A stretch of DNA of 64,000 bases from JABLTI01 sp035528035 (GTDB taxonomy: Archaea; Asgardarchaeota; Heimdallarchaeia; JABLTI01), in assembly GCA_035528035.1 (NCBI GenBank), contig DATKZI010000008.1, positions 17,011-81,010 on the forward strand, written 5' to 3'. Under the pieces are notes generated by a model. That model was given only the letters and a program-made list of their open reading frames with translations, was not told the DNA's origin and made no database searches. The translations under genes were made by a program, and so were the position numbers. Positions 36,682 through 45,331 of this stretch are shown here, in pieces. The number at the start of each line of letters is the position of its first letter. The stretch's first letter is position 1.

Positions 36682-36972
36682 TTATCCAGTTCTTAGAATA
36701 ATATGATATCCAAATTGGGTTTTTACTAAACCGGACATCTGACCAAGTTCTAATGCAAAAGCAGCTTTTTCAAATTCTTTGACCATTTTACCTCTGCTAA
36801 TTTGACCAAGATCACCACCCCTCTTTGAGGAGGAACAAATAGAATTTTCACTGGCCAATTTTTTGAAGAGACCAGGCAATTGTTTAGTATTAATAGATTT
36901 TAACTGATTATACAATTCTTCAGCTTTAGAATATTTTCCCACAAGAATATGAGATGCTCGTATTTGGCTCAT
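36682..36972 (-). CDS. Parvulin-type peptidyl-prolyl isomerase
   Basis: The 96-aa protein is a complete stand-alone parvulin: SQIRASHILV start, NSICSSSKRGGDLGQISRG, FEKAAFALELGQMSGLV and the C-terminal FGYHIILRTG. It isomerises X-Pro bonds. No signal peptide is present, so it acts in the cytoplasm. I chose the ATG at 36972; the frame continues to a TTG at 36981. It converges on the ferredoxin gene. Confidence 0.9.
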   Translation of the reverse strand: MSQIRASHILVGKYSKAEELYNQLKSINTKQLPGLFKKLASENSICSSSKRGGDLGQISRGKMVKEFEKAAFALELGQMSGLVKTQFGYHIILRTG

Positions 36973-37160
36973 AATTATCAACTTTTGACTATTTATGATA
37001 ATTTACTAACTAAAATCTTAATTTAATAAATTATTCGTAGATTATTTTAAAAATACAATAATTATAGTTCTTAATATTTCTAAACTTCAATAGGCAATAA
37101 AATTCAATTATTAACCCTTAAAGTTAATTTGTAATGAAAATAATAGTGATTTGATGTATA

Positions 37161-38186
37161 ATGAAACCTGAATTTGTTGATTTGTCTCATGGTGCTGGTG
37201 GGACAAAAATGGATGAGTTACTTGAAATTATTATGAAAAATATTAAGTATAGAAAAATCGGAGATGGAATTGGATTAGATGAAAAAGATGATGGAGCAAC
37301 GATAAAAGTAGGGGATAAACGTATTGTAACATCAATAGATGGCCACACAGTACATCCAATTTTCTTTCCAGGAGGGGATTTGGGAAAATTAGCTATTACA
37401 GGAACAATTAATGACATAGCAGTCATGGGAGGAAAACCCATAGCGATACTCTCAAGCATCATTATAGAAGAAGGATTCCCTGTTAAAGATTTGCAAAGAA
37501 TCGTTGACTCCTTAGCTGAGACAGCCGAGGACAATAATGTAGCTATAATTGCTGGCGATACTAAAGTTATGCCTAGAGGAACATTAGATAAAATTGTGAT
37601 TATTACAGCTGGTATTGGAATTATAGAAGATGAATCCATCGACATTCGAGATTCAAATCTTAAACCTGGTGATAAGATAATTGTTTCTGGGACAGTAGGT
37701 GATCATGGCATAGCTCTAATGGCTGGAAGGGAAGGAATTTCTTTTGAAACAGAATTGTTATCTGATGTAGCAGCTGTTACAGATATTGTAAATGTAGCAT
37801 TAAAAATAGGTGGTGTGGTAGCTATGAAAGATCCCACTCGAGGTGGTTTAGCTTCAGCTTTAAATGAATTTGCTGAGAAATCCAAAGTGAGTTTATGGGT
37901 TGAAGATGAAAAAATACCAATAGAACCAGCTGTGAGTGCAGCAAGCGAAATGTTGGGATTAGAACCATTGGGAGTAACTTGTGAAGGAAGAGTAATAATT
38001 GGTGTACATGCTGAACAAGCAGAGGAAATGTTAAGAGCCATTAAAGAATTACCTAACGGAAAAAATGCCGCAATCATAGGGGAAGTTAAAGCCGATCGTC
38101 CTGGATTTGTGATTTCTAAAACAATCATCGGCGGTCATCGAATTATAGAAAAGCCTATTGGTGAACAAATCCCCAGAGTTTGTTAA
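37161..38186 (+). CDS. hypE: Hydrogenase maturation protein HypE
   Basis: The 341-aa protein belongs to the AIR-synthase superfamily: LSHGAGGTKMDELL, ITSIDGHTVHPIFFPGGDLGKLAI, NDIAVMGGKPIAI and DPTRGGLASALNEFAEKS. The C-terminus is GEQIPRVC, matching the essential PR[IV]C tail of HypE, whose last Cys carries the carbamoyl and then cyano group made with HypF for the NiFe centre. This supports HypE over thiamine-monophosphate kinase or selenophosphate synthetase. It stands alone; no other hyp or hydrogenase gene is in the window. Confidence 0.93.
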   Translation: MKPEFVDLSHGAGGTKMDELLEIIMKNIKYRKIGDGIGLDEKDDGATIKVGDKRIVTSIDGHTVHPIFFPGGDLGKLAITGTINDIAVMGGKPIAILSSIIIEEGFPVKDLQRIVDSLAETAEDNNVAIIAGDTKVMPRGTLDKIVIITAGIGIIEDESIDIRDSNLKPGDKIIVSGTVGDHGIALMAGREGISFETELLSDVAAVTDIVNVALKIGGVVAMKDPTRGGLASALNEFAEKSKVSLWVEDEKIPIEPAVSAASEMLGLEPLGVTCEGRVIIGVHAEQAEEMLRAIKELPNGKNAAIIGEVKADRPGFVISKTIIGGHRIIEKPIGEQIPRVC

Positions 38187-38293
38187 ATTATGAAAGTTCA
38201 ATGAATACATTAAATTAATAATGAAGCAATTATATGTTATCATAGAAAAAGTCTGATGAAAAGTCTTTTTAATTCAACAAATATTGATTTAGG

Positions 38294-38303
38294 TATAATA
38301 TAA
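38294..38303 (+). promoter_or_regulatory. TATA-like box of the CBS-domain gene
   Basis: TATAATATAA predicts a transcript start near 38325. The ATG at 38306 would then lie upstream of the transcript, which favours the TTG at 38351 as the real start. Confidence 0.4.
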
Positions 38304-38350
38304 GTATGAATAATTTATCAAAATCTTTTAACCTCGGAGGAAGAAGAATC

Positions 38351-39190
38351 TTGAAAGTTGCAGATGTAATGACTACCAACCCAATCTGTGCAAAAGTTCC
38401 AGGAACGCGCGATGAACTTTTCGATTTAATCAGAAAAACAAATCTTACTACTTTTCCTGTTATAAAAGATGATTCTCAAGAACTAATAGGAATAATAACA
38501 GAAACTGATATTGTAAGTAAACCATCAGAAACTCAGCTGGCTCTTTTAATGACAAGGAATCCGGTAACGGTTTCACCAAAAGATGAAATAGTTGATATCA
38601 TAAAGATTCTCTACGATAATAAATTTAGACAACTTCCTGTTGTTGATAATAAGAAAAAATTGGTTGGTTTAATAACTATTGGTGACATAGTTTCAAAGGT
38701 AATAGCTATTAGTGCTTCTGAGAAAATCATTGGTGAATATATGGCTAGTTCTGTCTTAGGAATATGGCAAGAAACACCCTTACCTGTTTGTCAGAAAATT
38801 ATGGAATTCGCAGAAGCTGAAGCAGCACTCATTTTTGATGATAAAACAAGCATGGTTGGAATCATAACGATGGTTGATTTCGTTAAATTCTATGAAGCTA
38901 TTAGTAGTGAAAAACGTGATGAGATGAGTTCCGGGGAAGGAAAAGAAGGAAGCTGGGATGCAGTTTCAACAATAATTGTCCATACCAAAGATCTTAAACT
39001 ACCTGAAATTCCTGTGAAAGAAATCATGACAAAAGAAGTTGTCACAACATTCAGTAAAGCATCTATAAGTGATGTTGCTAAAAAAATGCACCGACAGGAA
39101 TTATACCAAATTCCCGTTGTTGATGCAAAAGGATTTGTATTTGGTATAATTAGAGATTTTGATCTATTGAAAGCATATTCTAAACTATAA
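38351..39190 (+). CDS. Four-CBS-domain regulatory protein
   Basis: The 279-aa protein has two CBS pairs: KVADVMTTNPICAK to DIVSK, then LLMTRNPVTVSPKDEIVD to GDIVSKVIAI, and further repeats ending with EIMTKEVVTTFSKASISD and GIIRDFDLLKAYSKL. CBS pairs bind adenosyl ligands such as AMP, ATP or SAM and regulate enzymes or DNA-binding partners. I chose the TTG at 38351 because GGAGG (38336-38340) precedes it and the first CBS strand begins there; an ATG at 38306 would add 15 residues. A hairpin-and-T-run terminator follows. Confidence 0.85.
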   Translation: MKVADVMTTNPICAKVPGTRDELFDLIRKTNLTTFPVIKDDSQELIGIITETDIVSKPSETQLALLMTRNPVTVSPKDEIVDIIKILYDNKFRQLPVVDNKKKLVGLITIGDIVSKVIAISASEKIIGEYMASSVLGIWQETPLPVCQKIMEFAEAEAALIFDDKTSMVGIITMVDFVKFYEAISSEKRDEMSSGEGKEGSWDAVSTIIVHTKDLKLPEIPVKEIMTKEVVTTFSKASISDVAKKMHRQELYQIPVVDAKGFVFGIIRDFDLLKAYSKL

Positions 39191-39235
39191 AAGGATAAAT
39201 TATGATCCTTTTATCAATTTTTTATTTTATTAGAT
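39189..39235 (+). terminator. Hairpin terminator after the CBS-domain gene
   Basis: AAAAGGAT (39189-39196) pairs with ATCCTTTT (39205-39212) around AAATTATG, followed by a T-rich run. It starts within the stop codon of the CBS gene. The same DNA contains the possible start of the 57-aa small ORF. Confidence 0.55.
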
Positions 39236-39375
39236 TGAAAGATTTTTTTCAAGAAAATTTATCTGAAAAAACAATAAAAATTGTCAAAAATCTACTAAAA
39301 AAAGTAAAAAAAACAGAAAAAGATATATTGCCAAAGGTTGAGAAAAACATCAATCACTTATTAAAATGCTATTGA
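39202..39375 (+). CDS. Possible 57-aa lysine-rich helical small ORF upstream of Alba
   Basis: A 58-codon frame opens at ATG 39202, with AAGGAT as a possible Shine-Dalgarno element, and ends with TGA at 39373. It codes for a hydrophobic start followed by an amphipathic Lys/Glu/Ile/Leu-rich helix (for example KTIKIVKNLLKKVKKTEKD) and ends in HLLKCY. An internal TTG at 39235 is an alternative start that would avoid the terminator hairpin. It ends 19 bases before the Alba gene. AT-rich DNA of this size can be open by chance, so it is tentative. Confidence 0.3.
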   Translation: MILLSIFYFIRLKDFFQENLSEKTIKIVKNLLKKVKKTEKDILPKVEKNINHLLKCY

Positions 39376-39394
39376 CTACTAAGGTGATCTAAAA

Positions 39395-39688
39395 ATGTCT
39401 AAAAAACTAGAATACAACGTGGTATTCATTGGCTCTAAGCCAGTAATGTCCTACGTGCTTGCTTGTATAACACAATTAAACGAAGGAAACCAAGACTTAA
39501 TATTGAAGGCTCGAGGTAGGGCAATCAGCCGTGCTGTTGACACCGCAGAAATTATTCGCAATCGTTTCGTACCAGATGCTACTATTAAAGATATTAGTAT
39601 CAGCACAGAACAAATCGAAAGAAGTGAAGGCGGAACAGCTAACGTTTCTGCAATAGAAATAACTATTGCTAAGAAAAGTAAAAAGTAA
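39395..39688 (+). CDS. albA: Alba family DNA/RNA-binding chromatin protein
   Basis: The 97-aa protein is Alba: NVVFIGSKPVMSYVLACITQL, LKARGRAISRAVDTAEIIRNRF and a C-terminal beta hairpin ending EITIAKKSKK. It forms dimers that coat archaeal chromosomal DNA and bind RNA. The ATG at 39395 has AAGGTGAT upstream. Codon choice is richer in C- and G-ending codons than in neighbouring genes, consistent with strong expression, and a strong terminator follows. Confidence 0.97.
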   Translation: MSKKLEYNVVFIGSKPVMSYVLACITQLNEGNQDLILKARGRAISRAVDTAEIIRNRFVPDATIKDISISTEQIERSEGGTANVSAIEITIAKKSKK

Positions 39689-39701
39689 ACAAAAAAGCAC
39701 C

Positions 39702-39746
39702 CGCGGTTCAAACTAACCGCGAAACGCATTTTTTTTCTTTTTTTTA
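39702..39746 (+). terminator. Strong terminator after Alba
   Basis: CGCGGTT (39702-39708) and AACCGCG (39715-39721) form a 7-bp GC-rich stem around CAAACT, followed by a long T-rich run (39729-39746). The T run also reaches the last codon of the convergent gene on the minus strand. Confidence 0.8.
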
Positions 39747-41024
39747 AATAATTTCAAGTATATCAGGTACTCGGCCAATTATTAATGGTACAAGTAGCTC
39801 ATTTTTGCTTAATGAACCATGAGTAGCATTTAATCCCAATTTATAAGTTGTATTATAATCCCCTGAATGTCCGAAGAACATTGAAGCATTTTTTCCTAAA
39901 ATTATTTGAACATCACCTATTCGTTCAATGACTTTCGGATTTGCAGCACCTTTTCCCATAATAGATGGATATTGTTCTTCTGTAAAAATAACTCCATTGT
40001 TACCTATCTTATCTGAAAACCAATCAACAATTGCATCCCGTTTACCTTCTTCTGATAATAAATGAATCACCCGACCACTTCTGCCTCGACTTTTCAGTAA
40101 AGGAGCTAATATTTCTTCATCTTCAGAAGTAATAATGATTTTATTTTCTGATGTTAAATTCTCTTGACCATGATCTGCTGTAACGACTACAACTGTTTCT
40201 GAAGCTATTTTCGGATCAAGTCTACTTAGCATTCTAATGAAAAGCTCTTCTATATTTTGAACTTCATCCATAAGAGTCTGGCTTTCAGTTGAATACCTAT
40301 GACTAATTGAATCTATTGAACCAATATAGAGATCAATAAGAGTCTTCTCACTTGTTGCTGTTTCTAAAATTCTTTGAGCTGCTGCAAAACAGTCAATATG
40401 ACTTGAATATCCTATAGCGTTTTGTTTTTCATTAACCAATTCAGATAAACCACTATTTGCTATAAAATTTTCAATTAATCCTATATGATTTATTTGTGGA
40501 TTTTTAGAAACTGGAAAATCACTCCAAACCCAATTCTTAACATTAACTCCTACCTTTGATAAATTAACTCCCACATTTGTTTTAAGTGTTAAAGTATCAA
40601 CTACATTGTCAATTTCAGGGAAATTAATTCTATGTCCTAAAATACCATGCTCAATAGGCATTGTTCCAAATTTCAAAGAAGCAATACAAGTGCTCGTTAT
40701 CGTAGGAAATACACTAGATAAAGGAAGACCAAATAAATCAAAAGTCTTAAGCAAAAGTTTTGAGTATTTCATAAATTCTGCTAATCCTAAAGCATCCAGT
40801 GTGACAAATAGAATATTTGATATCTCATTCTCTTGTATTCTATTCCAACCTTCTTTTTTACTTAACGATGAGAGTAATGTCTTACTTTTTAAAAATTTAA
40901 AATCAAATAGAGTTAAAATACTCGGAAGAATCTTAGAAATATTATCATTTAAATTAGGATAATATAAATCATCTCTCCCAGCTAGAGCTTTCAGCGGAAA
41001 AAAAGTTTGAGCCAAACTATTCAC
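39744..41024 (-). CDS. Alkaline-phosphatase-superfamily phosphodiesterase
   Basis: The 426-aa protein has the alkaline phosphatase/nucleotide pyrophosphatase pattern: metal-binding NILFVTLDALG (about residue 72), the nucleophile region PTITSTCIASLKFG with GILGHRINFP, and metal ligands later in GSIDSISHRY and VVVTADHGQENL. It likely hydrolyses a phosphate mono- or diester. The metal ligands are intact. A GTG at 41024 is the most upstream plausible start; there is no signal peptide, suggesting cytoplasmic activity. The substrate is unknown. Confidence 0.8.
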   Translation of the reverse strand: MNSLAQTFFPLKALAGRDDLYYPNLNDNISKILPSILTLFDFKFLKSKTLLSSLSKKEGWNRIQENEISNILFVTLDALGLAEFMKYSKLLLKTFDLFGLPLSSVFPTITSTCIASLKFGTMPIEHGILGHRINFPEIDNVVDTLTLKTNVGVNLSKVGVNVKNWVWSDFPVSKNPQINHIGLIENFIANSGLSELVNEKQNAIGYSSHIDCFAAAQRILETATSEKTLIDLYIGSIDSISHRYSTESQTLMDEVQNIEELFIRMLSRLDPKIASETVVVVTADHGQENLTSENKIIITSEDEEILAPLLKSRGRSGRVIHLLSEEGKRDAIVDWFSDKIGNNGVIFTEEQYPSIMGKGAANPKVIERIGDVQIILGKNASMFFGHSGDYNTTYKLGLNATHGSLSKNELLVPLIIGRVPDILEII

Positions 41025-41149
41025 TACAAATTTTCATTGATAGCTAATTAACCGTTTACCCATTTAGAAATATTCCTAAGAATCTCAATGGTTTTTATAT
41101 TAATTAAAAAAGGAAAAGAAATAATAACTAAAAATCATATTTATAATGC

Positions 41150-43276
41150 ATGTTCAAAAAAATTTTATCTATTATTACAAAAGAATTTTCCGGTGAGAAT
41201 GCTAAGGAATTAACTGCAGGAATTGCTAATTTCCATAGAATTCAATCATCGCCAGGCTTTAGAGCTGCGGCTAATTATTGTCAGAGTAAATTAAATGATT
41301 ACAAGATTCCCTATGTATCTATTCTTTCATACCCAGCTAAAGGAAATAATACTTATTGGGGTTATCCGATTCCAAAAGAGTGGAATATCAATAGTGCATC
41401 ATTGGCGCTTATAGAACCTAAGGGAAATGAAAAAAATCTTTGCCGTTTTTTTGAAGTACCATGTTCGGTTATTCAAAGATCAAAAGCAACACCTAAGGAA
41501 GGCATAGTTGGTGAAGTCGTTATCTTACCAAATGGTTTAGATGAAAAGGCAATGTCTGAATATGATATTAAAGGGAAATTTATCTTGACAGATGATCCTG
41601 ATTTGAATAAATTACGATTAATTGCGATAAATAAACTTGGTGCAGCTGGAATTATTTATGATCTTGTTTCTGAGTTGAAACCAATAAGGACACGAGCTAA
41701 TTTTCCCACAGCAAAGAGATATACCTCCTTTTGGTACGGATCGAAAGGAGAGGAAGGTGATGCATTAGGATTTGTTCTTTCTGCTGAACAAGGTGATGAA
41801 TTAAGGAAATTAATTAAAAAAATAGAAAAAGAAAATTTGGAACGAAAGGATAAAAAGGAACCTGAAAAAAAGGTGAAAGTGCAAGCAAAAATAGATGCTA
41901 GTTTTTATAATGGCGAAATGGAAGTAGTTGAATGTTTTATTCCTGGTGAAATAGAAGATGGGAAGGAAATTCTAGCTGTAGCACATCTTTGCCATCCAAA
42001 ACCAAGCGCTGTAGACAATGCATCAGGGTGTGGAATTATAATAGAAACTGCTCGAACTTTAAAAACACTAATTGCTAATGGTCAATTAAAGAAACCAAAA
42101 CGCAGTATTCGATTTTTATTAATGGCTGAATTTACTGGTACCTATTGTTACTTAGCCACTCATGAAGATAAAATTGAAAATTTCATCGCAGGCATTAATT
42201 TAGATATGGTTGGTGCTGACCAAACTGTTGGAGGGGGGAGAACATTAGTTATGGAAAAAACCCATATTGCACTACCATCTTATGTAAACGATGTCTTAAG
42301 TGCGATTGTGGATGAAGCAGCTAAAGAGGTAATTAATTTTCAAGGAACAGGTGCTTATGCTACATTCAAGTATGCAAATGATCAACCTTTTTCAGGCGGT
42401 TCAGATCATTATCTTCTTGGTTATCCTGACATAGGTATTGGTACCCCAATGTTTATTCAATGGCCTGATCGTTATTATCATACAAGTGAAGATACTATTG
42501 AAAAAGTCTCACCAGAAATATTGCATCTTGTTGGTTCTTTAACTGCTACTTATTGCTATTTCTTAGCTAATGCTGAATTACCAGATATCCTCTGGAGCGC
42601 TCAAGAAATTGCTGCAAAAGGTAGAGAGCGAATAACCAATTATGGTAGAAAATATGTAAATGATTTGATAAGTAAATTGCAAACTCTTTCTGATGAAAAT
42701 AAAATCAAAGAACGATCTATTGTTATGAGAGAAGCTCTCGATAATGTTGGATTGAGATTTCTTTTTAGAAAAGAAATTGAAGAGCAAACTCTAAACTCAT
42801 TAAAAGTGTTAATAACGAATGATGACGAAAAAAGTGCTATAGATGAGATAATAAGCAAGGAACAAAAAATTTTAACAGAACATACTACTAATGAAACAAC
42901 CCACGTAAAATATGCTCTTGAAAAGATAAGCAATTCATTCCACATCACTCTGGAATCTCACGATGTGAAAGCTAAAGAAGCAATTGAATTACAAGCGGAA
43001 ACTATAATTCCTTATAAAATATTTAGAGGACCTGTTGGGTTAGGAGCAATGGATCTCACTTATGAAGAAGAACTAGAACACAAAAAAATAATCGCCCAAT
43101 ACAAAGAAGCGGAACAAACTCTTACATCAACCTTTTTCTGGATAAATAATAAGCGAACTATAGCTGAAATTGCTGAATTGATAAAAAATGAATATAATAA
43201 AGCTAGCATACCCTTACTAATGGACGTATTCAAATTTTACGAAAAACACGGTTTATTAAAACTTAAACAGAAATAG
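41150..43276 (+). CDS. M28-like zinc aminopeptidase with PA-like insert (DUF4910 family)
   Basis: The 708-aa protein resembles the DUF4910/M28 peptidases. An N-terminal helical region is followed by a PA-like segment (about 115-240), then zinc-site motifs: AHLCHPKPSAVDNASGCG, FLLMAEFTGTYCYL and INLDMVGADQ, with SGGSDHYLLGYPDIG and YYHTSEDTIEKV completing the site. A C-terminal helical extension of about 200 residues resembles a winged-helix tail (ISKEYN-like region near KRTIAEIAELIKNEYN). It probably trims peptides in the cytoplasm; there is no signal peptide. Confidence 0.8.
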   Translation: MFKKILSIITKEFSGENAKELTAGIANFHRIQSSPGFRAAANYCQSKLNDYKIPYVSILSYPAKGNNTYWGYPIPKEWNINSASLALIEPKGNEKNLCRFFEVPCSVIQRSKATPKEGIVGEVVILPNGLDEKAMSEYDIKGKFILTDDPDLNKLRLIAINKLGAAGIIYDLVSELKPIRTRANFPTAKRYTSFWYGSKGEEGDALGFVLSAEQGDELRKLIKKIEKENLERKDKKEPEKKVKVQAKIDASFYNGEMEVVECFIPGEIEDGKEILAVAHLCHPKPSAVDNASGCGIIIETARTLKTLIANGQLKKPKRSIRFLLMAEFTGTYCYLATHEDKIENFIAGINLDMVGADQTVGGGRTLVMEKTHIALPSYVNDVLSAIVDEAAKEVINFQGTGAYATFKYANDQPFSGGSDHYLLGYPDIGIGTPMFIQWPDRYYHTSEDTIEKVSPEILHLVGSLTATYCYFLANAELPDILWSAQEIAAKGRERITNYGRKYVNDLISKLQTLSDENKIKERSIVMREALDNVGLRFLFRKEIEEQTLNSLKVLITNDDEKSAIDEIISKEQKILTEHTTNETTHVKYALEKISNSFHITLESHDVKAKEAIELQAETIIPYKIFRGPVGLGAMDLTYEEELEHKKIIAQYKEAEQTLTSTFFWINNKRTIAEIAELIKNEYNKASIPLLMDVFKFYEKHGLLKLKQK

Positions 43277-43305
43277 AAAAAAATGAATGAAGGTTGAAGT
43301 ACTAG

Positions 43306-44265
43306 CTACTTCAACTTTACTCCACAAGTTTCACAAAACACATCATCCGCTTCAACAGGATTTTGACATTCTGGACATTTTCCTTCTATCACTTCAACTT
43401 CTGTTTGTGTTTGCACAGATGAAGATGGAGGAGGAGCAAAACGAGTGCCTTTTTCTTCCATTACTTTACGGGTCACGCAATCTAGGCGAACGTTTTTCAC
43501 TTTATCATCTTTATAGACCATTTCAGCCCAAAATACTGGATAAAAGATAATTTTCTTGTCTATTAAAACAAATTTTTCGAAAAGTATTCTTTGAACTCCT
43601 TCAGGTTTTTCTGTATACTCAGTTATTATTTCATTTGTTAATGTTTCAATATCAGAATATTCCTTAGGCAAAACGGTAGCTTCATTTTGGATAAATTCAT
43701 CTGTTACTTCAAGTAATTCTGCTTCTTCTAATGAGTCTGGATTAATGGATATTCCTTTGTAATTTCTTGCTTCAATGATATCTTTCTTGATATTAACATG
43801 TTCAATTCCAGTAATTTGGATTTCAGCTTTTGATGTAGGTTTTTGCTTTGATTTCGAAAATAATCCATCAAAGAATCCTCCCTTTTTCTTTCCTTTAATC
43901 TCCACTTCGACCTCTTCTTCCGTAGGTTCTGGAACAATTAATTCTTCACCTAAAACAAAAACAGATACTGTATTATCATCTAAATCGAGATCATAGGTTC
44001 GTTCAGTTAAATAACGAAGGTCATATATTCCACCTAAGATCATATAAGGTTCAAAGCTTTTCTTGATACTATTAATAACAACTTCGGTGTCTTTTGGACG
44101 TTTGAAAAGGCCTTTAAAAATTTCTAGTTTTTCTCTATTAAAAATAGCTTCAGCTTCAGTTTCGCTTACATCCGTCTTTGCAACCAAAATCTTTGTAGGA
44201 GCTATCTCATCAATACGCTCAGCATTAGGGGCATCTAATCTATAATCATATTCTTCTGTACTCAA
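43306..44265 (-). CDS. Large zinc-ribbon protein of unknown function
   Basis: The protein is about 319 aa and has an alpha/beta N-terminal part, a middle region with a Lys/Gly-rich stretch (KGKKKGGFFDGLFSKSK, about residues 130-150) that could be an unstructured linker, a beta-rich second half, and a C-terminal zinc ribbon (CPECQNPVEADDVFCETCG). I chose the TTG at 44265, with GAGG upstream, over the GTG at 44280. It is related in style to the zinc-ribbon proteins at 7430-8206 and 45332-46207. Function unknown. Confidence 0.65.
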   Translation of the reverse strand: MSTEEYDYRLDAPNAERIDEIAPTKILVAKTDVSETEAEAIFNREKLEIFKGLFKRPKDTEVVINSIKKSFEPYMILGGIYDLRYLTERTYDLDLDDNTVSVFVLGEELIVPEPTEEEVEVEIKGKKKGGFFDGLFSKSKQKPTSKAEIQITGIEHVNIKKDIIEARNYKGISINPDSLEEAELLEVTDEFIQNEATVLPKEYSDIETLTNEIITEYTEKPEGVQRILFEKFVLIDKKIIFYPVFWAEMVYKDDKVKNVRLDCVTRKVMEEKGTRFAPPPSSSVQTQTEVEVIEGKCPECQNPVEADDVFCETCGVKLK

Positions 44266-44349
44266 GTATGATAACCTCACTTCTAATTCTTAATATCAGA
44301 ATATACTTACTTCTTGAAAAATATAACTGATTACTTTGAAAATATTTGA

Positions 44350-45258
44350 TCATTTCTCAATAAAATCCGGATAGATAGATTTCAATTTAGAAATAACATC
44401 ATCTCGGGTATAATTTGGTATTGGACCCAAATGTGATATTTTATATGAAGCCGTACACGCAGCCATCAGTGCAGAGTAATAACAATCCTTAGTTCGAAGA
44501 TATTCTAGTAAAAAGGCTGTAATGAAAGTATCACCTGCACCAGTCTCATCAACAACAGTTGTTGGAACAGCAGGTATATCATATCGTTGATTATTGTGGT
44601 AGATAATTGCTCCTTTATGAGCACGAGTTATCACCAGAAATTTCAAATCAGTTTTCAAAACCAAGTCTATTGCCTTATCTAAATTAGTTGTTGCAGTTAT
44701 ACCCATTAATTCTGTATCATCGACTTTTAAAATATCAATTAATGGTAGATATTCAGAGTAATTTAACCAAGGTTTCAAAATGATTTTTTTACTCCCTTTT
44801 TCTATACTTCGTGTAAACCCTTGCCCATCAAGAGAAACGAGCTTAAAGCGATCTCTAATTTTTACTAGCAAATCTGTATTGATCTCATTAAAAACAGGTC
44901 CAAGATGAATACAATGTGATTGAAAATAGCTTTCAGGTATATCGTAAAAGAATATCTTTTCTGAGGTTGATAAAAGCTTTTGAGTACGTTTACCTTTTGG
45001 CGAATATTTATTTTCAAACTTCATAGATGTTTGACCTTCAATTTTAAATCCATTAAGATCAGCACTAAATGAATTTAAAACATCAAGATTTTTAAGGTGA
45101 AAATCAACGCCTACCTTTGATACTATTCCTAAAGAGGAATTCAATACTTTAGCTGTTGCAGCAGCATAAACTGGTACACCACCAATAAAGCGTTTCTCCT
45201 CTTTTGGTGTGATAATCAAATCTTCTGTTATACTACCTAAAACAATGAGATCAAGCAT
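44350..45258 (-). CDS. PfkB-family carbohydrate/nucleoside kinase
   Basis: The 302-aa protein has the ribokinase fold: start MLDLIVLGSITEDLI, GGVPVYAAATAKVL near residue 30 and the C-terminal signature ETGAGDTFITAFLLEYL with the catalytic Asp. Substrate (ribose, nucleoside, or sugar phosphate) cannot be read from the sequence. The AGGT directly before the ATG at 45258 is closer than usual. Transcribed in the same direction as the zinc-ribbon gene, 84 bases upstream of it. Confidence 0.9.
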   Translation of the reverse strand: MLDLIVLGSITEDLIITPKEEKRFIGGVPVYAAATAKVLNSSLGIVSKVGVDFHLKNLDVLNSFSADLNGFKIEGQTSMKFENKYSPKGKRTQKLLSTSEKIFFYDIPESYFQSHCIHLGPVFNEINTDLLVKIRDRFKLVSLDGQGFTRSIEKGSKKIILKPWLNYSEYLPLIDILKVDDTELMGITATTNLDKAIDLVLKTDLKFLVITRAHKGAIIYHNNQRYDIPAVPTTVVDETGAGDTFITAFLLEYLRTKDCYYSALMAACTASYKISHLGPIPNYTRDDVISKLKSIYPDFIEK

Positions 45259-45331
45259 ACCTTTAATATGAAGAATTATCTGTTCAAAAATACTTTGTAA
45301 TAGAGGATAATTTTTGATTAAGAAAAAAAAA

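Noticed and set aside
37187..37645. A long minus-strand frame opposite HypE
   Set aside because: HypE is certain and the opposite frame is a serine/proline-rich shadow.
37161..38186. ThiL or selenophosphate synthetase as the identity of the AIR-synthase-like gene
   Set aside because: The C-terminal PRVC tail and domain order fit HypE specifically.
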